A stretch of DNA of 64,000 nt, taken from Myxococcales bacterium. GTDB lineage: Bacteria > Myxococcota_A > Polyangia > Haliangiales > Haliangiaceae. Positions 1 to 8,271 of this stretch are shown piece after piece. Within the stretch, counting starts at the first letter, position 1; each line of letters begins with the position of its first letter. The position numbers and the translations under genes are program-made. The DNA lies in the NCBI GenBank assembly GCA_028287135.1, contig JAQBQE010000011.1:1-64000 (forward strand), given 5' to 3'. The notes below the pieces were generated by a model. It saw nothing but the letters and a program-made list of their open reading frames with translations. It made no database searches and was not told the DNA's origin.

Positions 1-125
1 CGTAGTCGAGCATGCCGGACGTATCGGCCGTGCTTCAGCCCGGTTGCTACCGAGTCCGTGGACGTGGACGAGCACGTGACACGTGCACGTGCACGACGAC
101 GGAACCCGCTAACTGACCAGCATTG

Positions 126-145
126 CCTTTAGTGCCCTTTAGTGC
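126..145. repeat. Perfect 10-bp tandem duplication
   Basis: The decamer CCTTTAGTGC occurs twice head to tail with no gap. It lies upstream of the helicase start at 318. No function can be assigned. Confidence 0.8.
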
Positions 146-169
146 AGCGAGCATCTCCAGCGCGTTGTG

Positions 170-206
170 CAGAAATGGTGGCCTGACCGGCCTGACCCCA
201 TTTCTG
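170..206. promoter_or_regulatory. Hairpin with 9-bp perfect stem upstream of the helicase
   Basis: CAGAAATGG (170-178) is perfectly complementary to CCATTTCTG (198-206). The 19-nt loop itself contains two copies of GGCCTGACC. It sits about 110 bp upstream of the helicase start. It has no T-run, so a leader structure or a protein-binding dyad is as likely as a terminator. Confidence 0.4.
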
Positions 207-317
207 CGCGCACGGATGTCCTGCGTCGTGCACCAGCACGACCTCCGCGTGAGCGCGGCAGCCGCGGGATCGTCGGTGGCCGTTCGCATCGGTACGCCGG
301 TTGCTGTGCACGTCCTC

Positions 318-1727
318 ATGCGGATTCGATTCGATCGTGGAACGCTGGTCCTCGAGGCGGAGCACGCGGGGGAAGATCCTCGGCGAATTCCAGGAGCTAC
401 CTGGGATGACCAGCTACTCGCATGGCGGTTTCCCGCCGAGGACCACACGCGGCTGATTGGCCGGCTCGCGGACCAAGGTGTCCGGATCACGGACGAAACC
501 CGGCCACCACGGCTCGCCGGAAGCTGGCAGCTTCCACCGCTGCGCTGGTATCAGCAGGAAGCGCTCGAGCACTGGGAATCACGCGGTGGCCGGGGTGTGC
601 TCGCGCTCCCGACCGGCTCGGGCAAGACGCTCACGGCGATCGCGGCGATCGCAAAGCTCGGCGTCGCGACCCTCGTGCTCGTGCCGACGCGCGTCCTGCT
701 CGATCAATGGGCGCGCTCGCTCGCCGCATGCTGGCCGCATCCGATCGGTCGCCTCGGCGATGGTGACCACCAGGTCCTGCCGATCACGGTCGCGACGTAC
801 GCGAGCGCGGTCGCGTGGGCGCCGCGGATCGGGGATCGATTCGGGCTGGTCGTCGTCGATGAAGCGCACCACGTCGGCGCCTGGTGCGCATCCGAGATCC
901 TCGAGATGCTCGTCGCACCGGCGCGGCTCGGTCTGACCGCCACCCCGCCCGAGGATCCCGCCACCCTGATCCGGCACGTCGGTCCGATCGCGTACTCGCG
1001 CCGGATCGACGAGCTCACCGGCGACGGCCTGTCCGAGTACGACCTGATCACGATCCCGATCCCGCTGACCCGCGCCGAGCGAACGCGCTATCGCGAGGAC
1101 CGGGCGAAGTTCTCGTCGGTCTACGCGCCGTTCCAGCGCGACTCCGCCGGCGCCTCGTGGAGCGAGTTCGTCCGCGCGGCGCGCCAGACCCGGAGTGGAC
1201 GCGAGGCGCTCGCAGCATGGCGGAGTTACCGCGCGCTGCTCGCGTATCCCGAGGGCAAGCGGACGGCGCTCCGCGAGCTGCTCGCGCGTCACCGCGGGCA
1301 GCGCACGCTGGTGTTCACCAGCGACAACGCCACGGCGTACGCGATCGCGCGCGAGCTGCTCGTCATGCCGATCACGCACGAGATCAGCCGCGCCGAGCGG
1401 ACCCTCGCCCTCGGCCGGTTCCGCTCCGGCGAGATCTCGGTGCTGGTGTCGTCGCAGGTGCTCGACGAGGGGCTCGACGTTCCCGACGCGGACATCGCGA
1501 TCGTGGTCGGTGGCTCCGCCAGCAAGCGGCGTCACATCCAGCGCATCGGTCGCGTGCTCCGGCCCCGCGAGGCCAAGCGCGCGCGGGTCTACGAGCTCGC
1601 GGTCGAGGAGACCACCGAGGTCGGATACGTCAAGCGCCGCCGCGAGGGCCTCGTCGAGGACGGAGCTCGGCCACGCAGCGACGGCCCGAGGATCTCGCCC
1701 CTGGGCGAGCTCGGAGGTGTCCTGTGA
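318..1727 (+). CDS. XPB-type superfamily 2 DNA helicase
   Basis: ATP-dependent DNA helicase of the XPB/Rad25-like branch of superfamily 2, 469 residues. An N-terminal segment resembling a damage-recognition domain precedes the motor. Visible motifs are Walker A (PTGSGKT), DEAH in VVVDEAHHVGA, TATP, and the C-terminal QRIGRVLR motif VI. I start at ATG 318 (MRIRFDRG) because this matches the usual XPB-like N-terminus; the open frame upstream does not look like protein. The next gene begins inside the stop codon (GTGA), which implies translational coupling. That partner is a Bax1/DUF790 nuclease, and in archaea XPB and Bax1 form a helicase-nuclease repair complex. A role in nucleotide excision repair is therefore inferred. 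Confidence 0.9.
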   Translation: MRIRFDRGTLVLEAEHAGEDPRRIPGATWDDQLLAWRFPAEDHTRLIGRLADQGVRITDETRPPRLAGSWQLPPLRWYQQEALEHWESRGGRGVLALPTGSGKTLTAIAAIAKLGVATLVLVPTRVLLDQWARSLAACWPHPIGRLGDGDHQVLPITVATYASAVAWAPRIGDRFGLVVVDEAHHVGAWCASEILEMLVAPARLGLTATPPEDPATLIRHVGPIAYSRRIDELTGDGLSEYDLITIPIPLTRAERTRYREDRAKFSSVYAPFQRDSAGASWSEFVRAARQTRSGREALAAWRSYRALLAYPEGKRTALRELLARHRGQRTLVFTSDNATAYAIARELLVMPITHEISRAERTLALGRFRSGEISVLVSSQVLDEGLDVPDADIAIVVGGSASKRRHIQRIGRVLRPREAKRARVYELAVEETTEVGYVKRRREGLVEDGARPRSDGPRISPLGELGGVL

Positions 1728-2827
1728 TCGACCTGGTCCCCGAACGTCGTGACCTCCCGCTGTTCGATGCGACGGACACGCCGTGGATCGCGACGGTCGT
1801 CGACCAGGTGGTCGACTGCCGCGGCGAGCCATGGCGCGTGCTCCGCGAGCGGCTCGAGCATTCGCCGATCCGCGCCAACCGGGTCGCCGCGATCCTCGGT
1901 GCGCTGCGCCGCGTCCTCGGCGGGCGCGCCGAGCGCGCGCGGATCGCACGCCGGGTCCGTTCGCTCGTGCTCGGTCACCCCGCACTCGAGGGCACCACCC
2001 GCAGCGAGCGGCTCGCCGCCGCGAGTGCCGAGCTCGGCATCGCCGTCGAAGAGGTGGATGGCTTGATGTGGATCGATCTCGCGAACGAACGGCCGGTGAC
2101 GCTGCCCGAAGGTCGCCCCGACGAGCGCCGGCTCGCCGCGTTCGCGAACCTCGATCGGATCCAGCGCGCCGTGCGCCGGGCGCGGACACTGCGCCTCACC
2201 GTGTGGGAGCACGCGCACGAGCTGATCCGCACCGCGAAGCGCTACGGCTTGCTCGTGGCGGTCCGCAGCGAGGGTGCCGCCACGATCCTCGACGTGCTCG
2301 GCCCGCTCTCGTTGTTCCATGCGACCGGCGTGTACGGAACCGCGCTCGCGGCGCTCGTCCCCCTGCTCGCGGACCACGCACGGTTCGAGCTCGCGATCGA
2401 CTGCGATTTCGGGTACGGGTCCACCGCGCTGCGCGTCGCGCCGCCGGTGCTCCTCCCGCCGGTCGTCACCCGTGGCTCCCCGAGCCTGACCGCACGCCTG
2501 GTCCGCGAGCTCGGCAAGACCGCGCCCGATCTCCCCGTCGAACGCGATCCACCCCCGCTCGTCAGGGGCCGCGATCTGCTGTTCCCCGATCTCGCGATCG
2601 ATCACCGCGGCACCCGCACATATGTCGAGCTGATCGGCTTCGCGACCCAGGCGTTCGTCGCCTCGCACCTCGAGCGCTACGCCGCCGCTGGCATCACGAA
2701 CGTCCTGCTCTGCATCGACGACAAGCGCGCGAGCGAGGACCTCGGCCTCATCGAAACCCGGCTGCTGCGGTTCTCCGGCCGGCTCACCGCCGCCGCGCTG
2801 CTCTCGAGGCTCTCGGAGCTCCGATGA
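1724..2827 (+). CDS. Bax1-like DUF790 nuclease, partner of the XPB helicase
   Basis: Predicted DNA endonuclease of the DUF790/Bax1 family, 367 residues. The GTG start overlaps the helicase stop and is preceded by GGAGGTG at 1713-1719. The C-terminal third carries a PD-(D/E)xK-like core: FPDLAID, then the strand YVELIGF, then VLLCIDDK. The family is known as the archaeal XPB partner Bax1, which cuts DNA next to unwound lesions. The overlap with an XPB helicase supports the same pairing here. It is shorter than archaeal Bax1 proteins as I recall them. DNA repair is the likely role; defence cannot be excluded because a toxin-antitoxin pair follows directly. Confidence 0.8.
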   Translation: MIDLVPERRDLPLFDATDTPWIATVVDQVVDCRGEPWRVLRERLEHSPIRANRVAAILGALRRVLGGRAERARIARRVRSLVLGHPALEGTTRSERLAAASAELGIAVEEVDGLMWIDLANERPVTLPEGRPDERRLAAFANLDRIQRAVRRARTLRLTVWEHAHELIRTAKRYGLLVAVRSEGAATILDVLGPLSLFHATGVYGTALAALVPLLADHARFELAIDCDFGYGSTALRVAPPVLLPPVVTRGSPSLTARLVRELGKTAPDLPVERDPPPLVRGRDLLFPDLAIDHRGTRTYVELIGFATQAFVASHLERYAAAGITNVLLCIDDKRASEDLGLIETRLLRFSGRLTAAALLSRLSELR

Positions 2828-2850
2828 CCTCGCGTGCTATTCTGGGAGCG

Positions 2851-3084
2851 ATGAAGCTCAAGGGCACGGTCAAAAACGGCGTCGTCGCCGTCGATCTGCC
2901 CGATGGCACGCCGGTCACGGTACTCGTCGAGGAGATGCCGCTTCCGACGTATCAGCTCGACGACCACGGACGCCTGATCATCACGCCCGACCTCGAAGCG
3001 GACATCGCCGCAGGCGAGGCAGAGGCCGACCGTGGTGGGGGCATGACCATCGACGAGCTCCGCACGTACCTTCGGCAGCGATAG
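2851..3084 (+). CDS. Putative type II antitoxin
   Basis: Small acidic protein (77 residues from ATG 2851) directly upstream of a RelE/ParE-fold toxin. The N-terminal half (MKLKGTVKNGVVAVDLPDG) looks like a short beta-rich DNA-binding or dimerisation unit. The C-terminal half is acidic and helical (EADIAAGEAEAD), as expected for a toxin-neutralising tail. An alternative ATG at 2824 overlaps the nuclease stop, but 2851 has the better ribosome site (GGGAG). The family was not recognised precisely; the call rests on size and gene order. Confidence 0.65.
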   Translation: MKLKGTVKNGVVAVDLPDGTPVTVLVEEMPLPTYQLDDHGRLIITPDLEADIAAGEAEADRGGGMTIDELRTYLRQR

Positions 3085-3091
3085 CTGAGCC

Positions 3092-3364
3092 GTGCGCTAC
3101 ACCGTACGTGTCCTGGCGCGACCATCGCGGCAGCTGAAAACCATTGCCCAATGGTGGCGCGCCAATCGGCCTGAAGCCCCAACCCTGGCCGAGGACGAAG
3201 TGCTGGCATTGATCGCGAGCCTCGACGAACACCCCGAACGTGGACATCTCGCGGAGGACGGAGCGATGCGTGTGCTGGTCGCGAGACAGACCAAGCTACT
3301 GATTGTGTATCGAGTTCGCACCCGCGCGAAGCGAGTCGACGTCTTTGCCATCAGGCGTCCCTAG
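3092..3364 (+). CDS. RelE/ParE-family toxin
   Basis: Protein of 90 residues with the RelE/ParE pattern: a first strand (YTVRVLARPSRQL), helices with an NRPEAP turn, a central segment LDEHPERGHL, and C-terminal strands ending in an arginine-rich stretch (RVLVARQTKLLIVYRVR). The GTG start lies 7 bp after the antitoxin stop. Members either cleave mRNA on the ribosome or poison gyrase; the sequence does not decide which. The pair would normally repress its own promoter, but here it is tucked behind the helicase-nuclease genes and may be read through from them. Confidence 0.8.
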   Translation: MRYTVRVLARPSRQLKTIAQWWRANRPEAPTLAEDEVLALIASLDEHPERGHLAEDGAMRVLVARQTKLLIVYRVRTRAKRVDVFAIRRP

Positions 3365-3410
3365 CCCGACGGAAGCGACCGTCGCCGAGGAGCGATCCGG
3401 ATCCGCATTG

Positions 3411-3519
3411 CCGGTTGCCGGTCGCCGGTCGCCTGCCGCCTGTTTCTGAGTGATCTGAAGTAGCCGGTTAACAGGTTTCCCGGTTTCTCGGTTTCCCGGT
3501 TCGCCGGTTCGCCGGTCCT
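3411..3519. repeat. Tandem CCGGT heptamer/octamer repeat tract
   Basis: Four 7-bp units (CCGGTTG, CCGGTCG, CCGGTCG, CCTGCCG) occupy 3411-3438. After 25 bp, seven 8-bp units in perfect register fill 3464-3519: CCGGTTAA, CAGGTTTC, CCGGTTTC, TCGGTTTC, CCGGTTCG twice, CCGGTCCT. The tract lies between the convergent toxin and exbD genes. No spacers or dyads mark it as a CRISPR or a clear terminator. Confidence 0.85.
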
Positions 3520-3522
3520 CAG

Positions 3523-4026
3523 TTAGCCGCCGCCCGCCGTCCCGATCGCAAGCCTCGTGAGTCCGACCTGCTTCGCGCGCTCCATCAGATTCACGACGCG
3601 GCCGTGCTGGACGCCCTGGTCGGCCTTGAGCACGACCTGGGTCTGCTTGTCGCGCGCGAACGCGGCGCGGAACAGGTTGTCGAGCTCGGTGTCCTTCATC
3701 GGCTTGCCGCCGACGACGACGTCACCCTGGATGGGGATGACCAGCACGAGCGACGCCTTTGATGGATCGATCTCCTGCGCCGCACCGGACGGCAGGTTGA
3801 CCTTGATCCCCGAGCGCTTCTCGGCCTCGTCCTGCTTCTGCTGCTCGGTCTCCTGCTTCTTCTCGACGTTGCGTTCGACCTGCACGGCGAGCGCGCTCAC
3901 CATGAAGATGATCACCATCACCAGGAAGACGTCGGTCAGCGGGGTGATGTTGATCTCGGCGAAGATCGCGTCTCCGCCTTCCTCGTCCGCGTCGTCGCTG
4001 ACGTCAGGCTGCTTCCCGATCGCCAT
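3523..4026 (-). CDS. ExbD/TolR-family proton channel subunit
   Basis: Inner-membrane protein of 167 residues with a single transmembrane segment near residues 32-50. The segment carries the conserved aspartate in NITPLTDVFLVMVIIF that conducts protons in ExbD/TolR. A charged linker rich in Glu, Lys and Gln (VEKKQETEQQ) leads to a periplasmic domain with the typical VVLKADQGVQHGRVVNLMERA motif. The start overlaps the end of the exbB-like gene by 23 bp, so the two are co-translated. No TonB or TolA lies in this window, so ExbBD versus TolQR cannot be resolved. Confidence 0.9.
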   Translation of the reverse strand: MAIGKQPDVSDDADEEGGDAIFAEINITPLTDVFLVMVIIFMVSALAVQVERNVEKKQETEQQKQDEAEKRSGIKVNLPSGAAQEIDPSKASLVLVIPIQGDVVVGGKPMKDTELDNLFRAAFARDKQTQVVLKADQGVQHGRVVNLMERAKQVGLTRLAIGTAGGG

Positions 4027-4750
4027 CGCCGTCCCCCTTCGCGCGCTTCGAGTCCTTTGTGTCCTTGGTGTCCTTCACGTCCTTGGCGTCCTTGGACTCG
4101 TCGCGCTTGGCGGCGCGGGGCTGCGAATCGCTCGGCGTCTCGAGCAGGAGCTCGAGGAACTCGTCGGTCAGGAGCTTCATCTCCATCGCGATCCGGTTCG
4201 CACGCTGGCTGAAGAAGTTGAACAGGATGACGGCCTCGACGGCGACGAGAATACCGGCCGCCGTGACGATCAGAGCGGCGGAGATCGGACCGGAGATCTC
4301 GCCGAGCCGCACCGTGGCCTCGGGGTCGAGATCATCCATCGCGGTCATGATGCCGACGACGGTTCCGAACAGACCGACGAACGGCGCCGTGGCGCCGACC
4401 GTTCCGAGCATCCACAGCCGCGACCGGAGATCCGAGTTGACCCGCAACCGCTCACGGTGGACCGCGGTGGCGACGTGCTCGGGCTTGGCGCGACCGAGTC
4501 GCTCGTAGCCGACCAGGAAGACATCCGCGACCGGCGATGGGGAGCGCTCGCAGGCCGAGCGACCTTCCTCGAGGGCGCCGCGGGCCAGGCAGCGAGTCAC
4601 CGTCTCACCGAGACTGCGCGCCCGTGACACGAACTTCCACTGCGCGATTGCCCGTTCGATGGCGACGGCGAGGGCGATCACGGAGAACGCGACCACCACC
4701 CACATCGCGCCACCACCGTGGCTCATCAGCTCCCAGACCGACTGATTCAT
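4004..4750 (-). CDS. ExbB/TolQ/MotA-family proton channel protein
   Basis: Inner-membrane protein of 248 residues. Three transmembrane segments are visible: near residues 13-34, 125-147 (GATAPFVGLFGTVVGIM, the family signature) and 168-191. It forms the proton channel with the overlapping ExbD/TolR gene and energises outer-membrane transport or envelope constriction. I start at ATG 4750 because GGAAGG lies 6-7 bases upstream; an upstream in-frame start at 4774 lacks this. The C-terminus is odd: it has a Lys/Asp repeat (KDAKDVKDTKDTKDSK), a low-complexity cytoplasmic tail. Confidence 0.9.
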   Translation of the reverse strand: MNQSVWELMSHGGGAMWVVVAFSVIALAVAIERAIAQWKFVSRARSLGETVTRCLARGALEEGRSACERSPSPVADVFLVGYERLGRAKPEHVATAVHRERLRVNSDLRSRLWMLGTVGATAPFVGLFGTVVGIMTAMDDLDPEATVRLGEISGPISAALIVTAAGILVAVEAVILFNFFSQRANRIAMEMKLLTDEFLELLLETPSDSQPRAAKRDESKDAKDVKDTKDTKDSKRAKGDGDGDREAA

Positions 4751-4810
4751 GATGCCTTCCGAGTGTGATAGCACGGCCCAAGGAGGGTGATCCGTGAGCC
4801 CTGACGAACA

Positions 4811-7800
4811 CTAGCGCGCGAACGGCGCTCGGTACCCGTTGCTGTCGAAGTCGACGAACACCGGCGTCGTCAGGGCCGTTGCCGATACGCCCTTGCCCGT
4901 CAGCGCAGTTCTGATCGTCGCAAAATCGCCACTCATGACCGCTGCCCGGGTCGTGTCGTCGGCCGCACCGCCGGCGAGCAACAAGGGGAAGATCGCGCGA
5001 TCGCCGCGCGCCCGGAATACGAGCCAGGCGTCGCCACTCCGCGCTCCTGGCCGGGTGACGATGTCCTGCGCATCGAGCGTCACGGTGACCGTGGCCTCGT
5101 AGCGCTTGTAGCTTCCCGGCCCGCCGAGGGTCGCGAGCTGCACATTCATGGCCTGGGGTGCCATCGGAGCACGCTTGCAGGGATCCTCGGTGTCGAGGGT
5201 CGCGATCGTCCGCGTGGTCCAGCACGTCAGCGGGGTCAGGCTCGTGTCTCCCCCGACCGGCGCATCGGGAGTCGAGTTCGCGAACACCTCGAGCGTGTCG
5301 AACTCCGCCCAGTCCGGCGCCGTGATCGTCACCGTCAGCGTGATCGCGCCGCCGGTCGCGACCGGGAACACGCGGCCGAGTGCGGCGACCGTGCCGACCT
5401 TGACGTCGATCAGCGGACCGTTGGTGACCACGATATCGCGCGGCGTGTTGTTGGTCCCGAGCTGGGTCTGCAGCACGGCGTCCCAGGCAGTGCCGTCGGC
5501 GAGCGCGGCGGGCGAGTCGTCACCGACGCGGACGTACGTCCGAGGCATGCCGACGGGGTCGGCGACCGAGACGTGGGTATCGCTGTTGCCGGTCGGCGTC
5601 ACGAACAGGCCGAGCGACAGCATCGACAGCCAGTCGCGCATCACCGCATCGAGCGACTTGTTCTCGCGCAGACCGTCGCCGTTGCTGTCGGCCATCGAGA
5701 ACCCGTTCCAGACCTCGAGGACGTTGAACTGATCGCTCCACAGCGACTCGCCCGGCAGGCGCAGCCAGTCGTTGGGCACGCTCGAGTCCATGTAGTCGCC
5801 GAAGATCGTCCCGGCCTCGTAGTCGTACTTGACGTTGGCGCGCGACCACGCGGCCTGGAACTCGGTGAACCCGCTGCCGCGCGGGTGGTTGACCTGGACG
5901 AGCTGGCCGCCGCGCTCGCGCATCGCGGCGTAGACCTCGCTCGGCAGCATGCCAAACCCGTTGGCACCGCGCGCCCAGTCGATCGCCCCCTTGTTCGGCG
6001 AATCGCCGTCGGGGACGAGCGGCCAGCTGTTGTAGTGGCCATACGCAAACGGGGTGACCTCGATGCCCGGAATCACGCGCAGCAAGCGCGACAGGCCGAG
6101 CCGCTCGACGATCGGCTGCAGATCCGCGACGTAGTCGTGGTCGGTGACGGCGAACATCTCGGTGCCCGCAGAGATCGCGGAGCGAATGCGCTCGTCGCTG
6201 GTGACGTTCGAGTCCGGCGAGCCGATCTGGTGGACATGCCAGTCGGTGCTCAGGTAGCCCGGCGCCGGATTGACCTGGCGCAGGGTGAACGTCACCGTCC
6301 CGCTCGCCGTGACCGGCTGCGAATCGACGGACCACTCGGTGCCGCGCGACGCATAGATCCGGTAGGTGCCGCCTGCCGGCAGATAGAGCGGCGCATCGAC
6401 ACCATCGCCGAGCTCGACCGTGGTGCCGCGGACCGCGTGGGTCTGGGTGACGACGAGCGGCAGCCGGTCATAGGTCTCGAACACGCGCTGATCCGGAAAT
6501 GCGGCGTGATCACCGAACACGAGCAACCGGCCCGGCATCGGCAGGTTGGTCGCCTGGTCGAGGATCTGGAAGTCGACCTTGATCGGGGATGGCACGGTCA
6601 GGGTGACGGTGTCGGCGACCGCAACGGCCGGCGAGCGTCCGACGTTCTTGACCTCGGCGCGGAGCAACAGGTTGCCTGCGGTGGTCGCGACCTCGCCCGA
6701 GAACGTCCCGTCGGCCCGGACGTCGAGGTACGAGATCACCGGGTCGTCGGCGATGCCGTCATTGTTGGCATCGAGCTCGGTCGGATCGAGCTGCCCGTTG
6801 CTGTTGCCGTCGACGTAGACCCCGACGCGCGCGCCGACCGCCGGTCCGCCACCGGACATGTCGACCCGCCCAGACACCGTGCGCAGCGCCTCGCCGTTGC
6901 CCGTGCGATAAACCCGGTCGATGTCCGCGGCGTCGCGGCCGACCACGACGTCGTAGCTCTGCAGATAGCCGCCGCCCGGCGGGATCGAGAGGAAGTAGTT
7001 CTCGGGCTTGAGGATGTCGAGCACCGAGGCATTGCCGTCGAGCAAGATCGACACGCCGGCGATCACGGTCTGCGTGTGGACGGTCGGGACCGCGTGCCGC
7101 GGGATCACGCCGTACGCGACGTCCGGGCCCTGGTAGATCACGAAGTCGATCGGCTGCGGCTTGGCGAGCGAGATCAGCGCCGAGATATCCGCGCGCTGGA
7201 ACCCGCGCGAGTTGGTCCAGCCCTCGGTGAACCCACCGGTATCGGCGAGCGTCCCGAGCGGGCCTGCGACCTTGTCGGGCCCGGCGTTGAACAGCGAGTG
7301 ATGGACCTCGAGCGTCGACGATCCGGGCTCGAGGACATACGTCGTCGCGCACGTCACGCCGTCGTCGATGTCCGGGTCGACATCGGGGCCGACCGGGAAC
7401 ACACCGATCGCCTTGATGTTGATGAAGTCGTTGTTGCCGCTCTTGCCGATCGCGCGGAGCACCGCGGGGCCGCCCTTGGAGCCGTCGCGCACGATCTCGA
7501 TCCGGTCGGGCTCGCACGTGCGGCCGAACCGGTAGAACAGGCTGAGCTCCCCGAAGTGATCCTCGACCGTCTGGGTGGTCCCGTCGGTCAGTGCCGCATC
7601 GACCAGGTTTCCACCCTGCGGGATCACACCGATCACGCGCGTCGGCGCCTGGACGATGAACGAGACCTTGTCGTTCTTGATGAAGAAGTCGCCGACCAGG
7701 CCGCTCTGCGCCGGGCCGGTGATCAGCTGCCCCGGGTCGGTGACCTCACCCGCGAACGCGACCTGCGCGCCGCCGGTCGGTGGCAGCTCGGGATAGAAGT

Positions 7801-7876
7801 CGCCGAGGCCAGCATCGTCGCCACAGGCAGCGAACAGCATCAGGATGGTGACGGCGCCGGGGCGGAACGAACGCAT
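4811..7876 (-). CDS. Large CehA/McbA-like PHP-domain lipoprotein
   Basis: Exported lipoprotein of 1021 residues; the signal peptide ends in the lipobox LFAAC. A beta-rich N-terminal half includes a carboxypeptidase-regulatory-like segment with a calcium-loop-like stretch (DGNSNGQLDPTELDANNDG). From about residue 545 comes a PHP metallohydrolase domain: DWHVH, TDHD, a GIEVTPF strand, NHPRGS and a late SDTH provide the metal ligands. The family includes carbamate and phosphoester hydrolases, but the substrate here is unknown. I start at 7876 (MRSFRPG) because it opens directly onto the signal peptide. No partner gene is evident; the ExbBD pair downstream is probably a separate unit. Confidence 0.8.
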   Translation of the reverse strand: MRSFRPGAVTILMLFAACGDDAGLGDFYPELPPTGGAQVAFAGEVTDPGQLITGPAQSGLVGDFFIKNDKVSFIVQAPTRVIGVIPQGGNLVDAALTDGTTQTVEDHFGELSLFYRFGRTCEPDRIEIVRDGSKGGPAVLRAIGKSGNNDFINIKAIGVFPVGPDVDPDIDDGVTCATTYVLEPGSSTLEVHHSLFNAGPDKVAGPLGTLADTGGFTEGWTNSRGFQRADISALISLAKPQPIDFVIYQGPDVAYGVIPRHAVPTVHTQTVIAGVSILLDGNASVLDILKPENYFLSIPPGGGYLQSYDVVVGRDAADIDRVYRTGNGEALRTVSGRVDMSGGGPAVGARVGVYVDGNSNGQLDPTELDANNDGIADDPVISYLDVRADGTFSGEVATTAGNLLLRAEVKNVGRSPAVAVADTVTLTVPSPIKVDFQILDQATNLPMPGRLLVFGDHAAFPDQRVFETYDRLPLVVTQTHAVRGTTVELGDGVDAPLYLPAGGTYRIYASRGTEWSVDSQPVTASGTVTFTLRQVNPAPGYLSTDWHVHQIGSPDSNVTSDERIRSAISAGTEMFAVTDHDYVADLQPIVERLGLSRLLRVIPGIEVTPFAYGHYNSWPLVPDGDSPNKGAIDWARGANGFGMLPSEVYAAMRERGGQLVQVNHPRGSGFTEFQAAWSRANVKYDYEAGTIFGDYMDSSVPNDWLRLPGESLWSDQFNVLEVWNGFSMADSNGDGLRENKSLDAVMRDWLSMLSLGLFVTPTGNSDTHVSVADPVGMPRTYVRVGDDSPAALADGTAWDAVLQTQLGTNNTPRDIVVTNGPLIDVKVGTVAALGRVFPVATGGAITLTVTITAPDWAEFDTLEVFANSTPDAPVGGDTSLTPLTCWTTRTIATLDTEDPCKRAPMAPQAMNVQLATLGGPGSYKRYEATVTVTLDAQDIVTRPGARSGDAWLVFRARGDRAIFPLLLAGGAADDTTRAAVMSGDFATIRTALTGKGVSATALTTPVFVDFDSNGYRAPFAR

Positions 7877-7986
7877 CCGCGCATCGTAAACGAAGCTAGA
7901 CCGCCAGATCGCTGGCAATTCCTTCGCATGTGCTCGGAACCACGCAGCCCTTGCCCTGCCGGGCGAAACGCGCTCGAATGCGCCGC

Positions 7987-8259
7987 ATGAGCCGGATGGT
8001 CAAGTGCGCGAAGCTCGGCGAGACGCTACCAGGTCTCCCCTACAAGCCGTTTGCCGACGCCCTCGGCCAGCGGATCTACGACTCCGTGTCCCAGCAGGCA
8101 TGGCAGCAGTGGATCGAGCACTCGAAGAAGATCGTCAACGAGTACCGGCTCGACCTGACGCAGAAGAAGGCCCACGAGACGCTCAAGGAGCAGTGCGAAG
8201 CCTTTCTGTTCGGTGATGGCGGGACCGCTCCGCCCGACTACGTGCCCGAGAAGCACTGA
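7987..8259 (+). CDS. yggX: YggX-like Fe(II)-trafficking, oxidative-damage protection protein
   Basis: Small cytoplasmic protein of 90 residues. It matches YggX along its length: MSRMVKCAKLG at the start, LGQRIYDSVSQQAWQQW in the middle, and a helical region ending CEAFLFGDG. YggX helps protect iron-sulfur clusters from oxidation. The start at 7987 reproduces the family MSR- N-terminus; longer in-frame starts from 7930 add an unrelated Arg-rich stretch. It stands just upstream of a PLP enzyme in the same direction. Confidence 0.9.
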   Translation: MSRMVKCAKLGETLPGLPYKPFADALGQRIYDSVSQQAWQQWIEHSKKIVNEYRLDLTQKKAHETLKEQCEAFLFGDGGTAPPDYVPEKH

Positions 8260-8271
8260 CCGGTAGCGGCC

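Larger units (their letters stand above)
1..317. other. No confident gene; left-edge intergenic or gene-end sequence
   Basis: I see no convincing coding sequence here. The helicase frame is open from 123 but its residues before 318 do not resemble the family. Two plus-strand frames enter from the window edge and stop near 111 and 132, so the tail of an upstream gene is possible but cannot be shown. The stretch holds ACGTG-rich sequence near 65-100, a perfect 10-bp tandem duplication and a hairpin, listed separately. Confidence 0.5.

Noticed and set aside
3411..3519. CRISPR array
   Set aside because: Units are only 7-8 bp with no spacers, so it is a simple tandem repeat.
5573..7990. 805-residue plus-strand open frame
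   Set aside because: It is the antisense shadow of the PHP lipoprotein, Arg/Asp/His-rich without any domain pattern.
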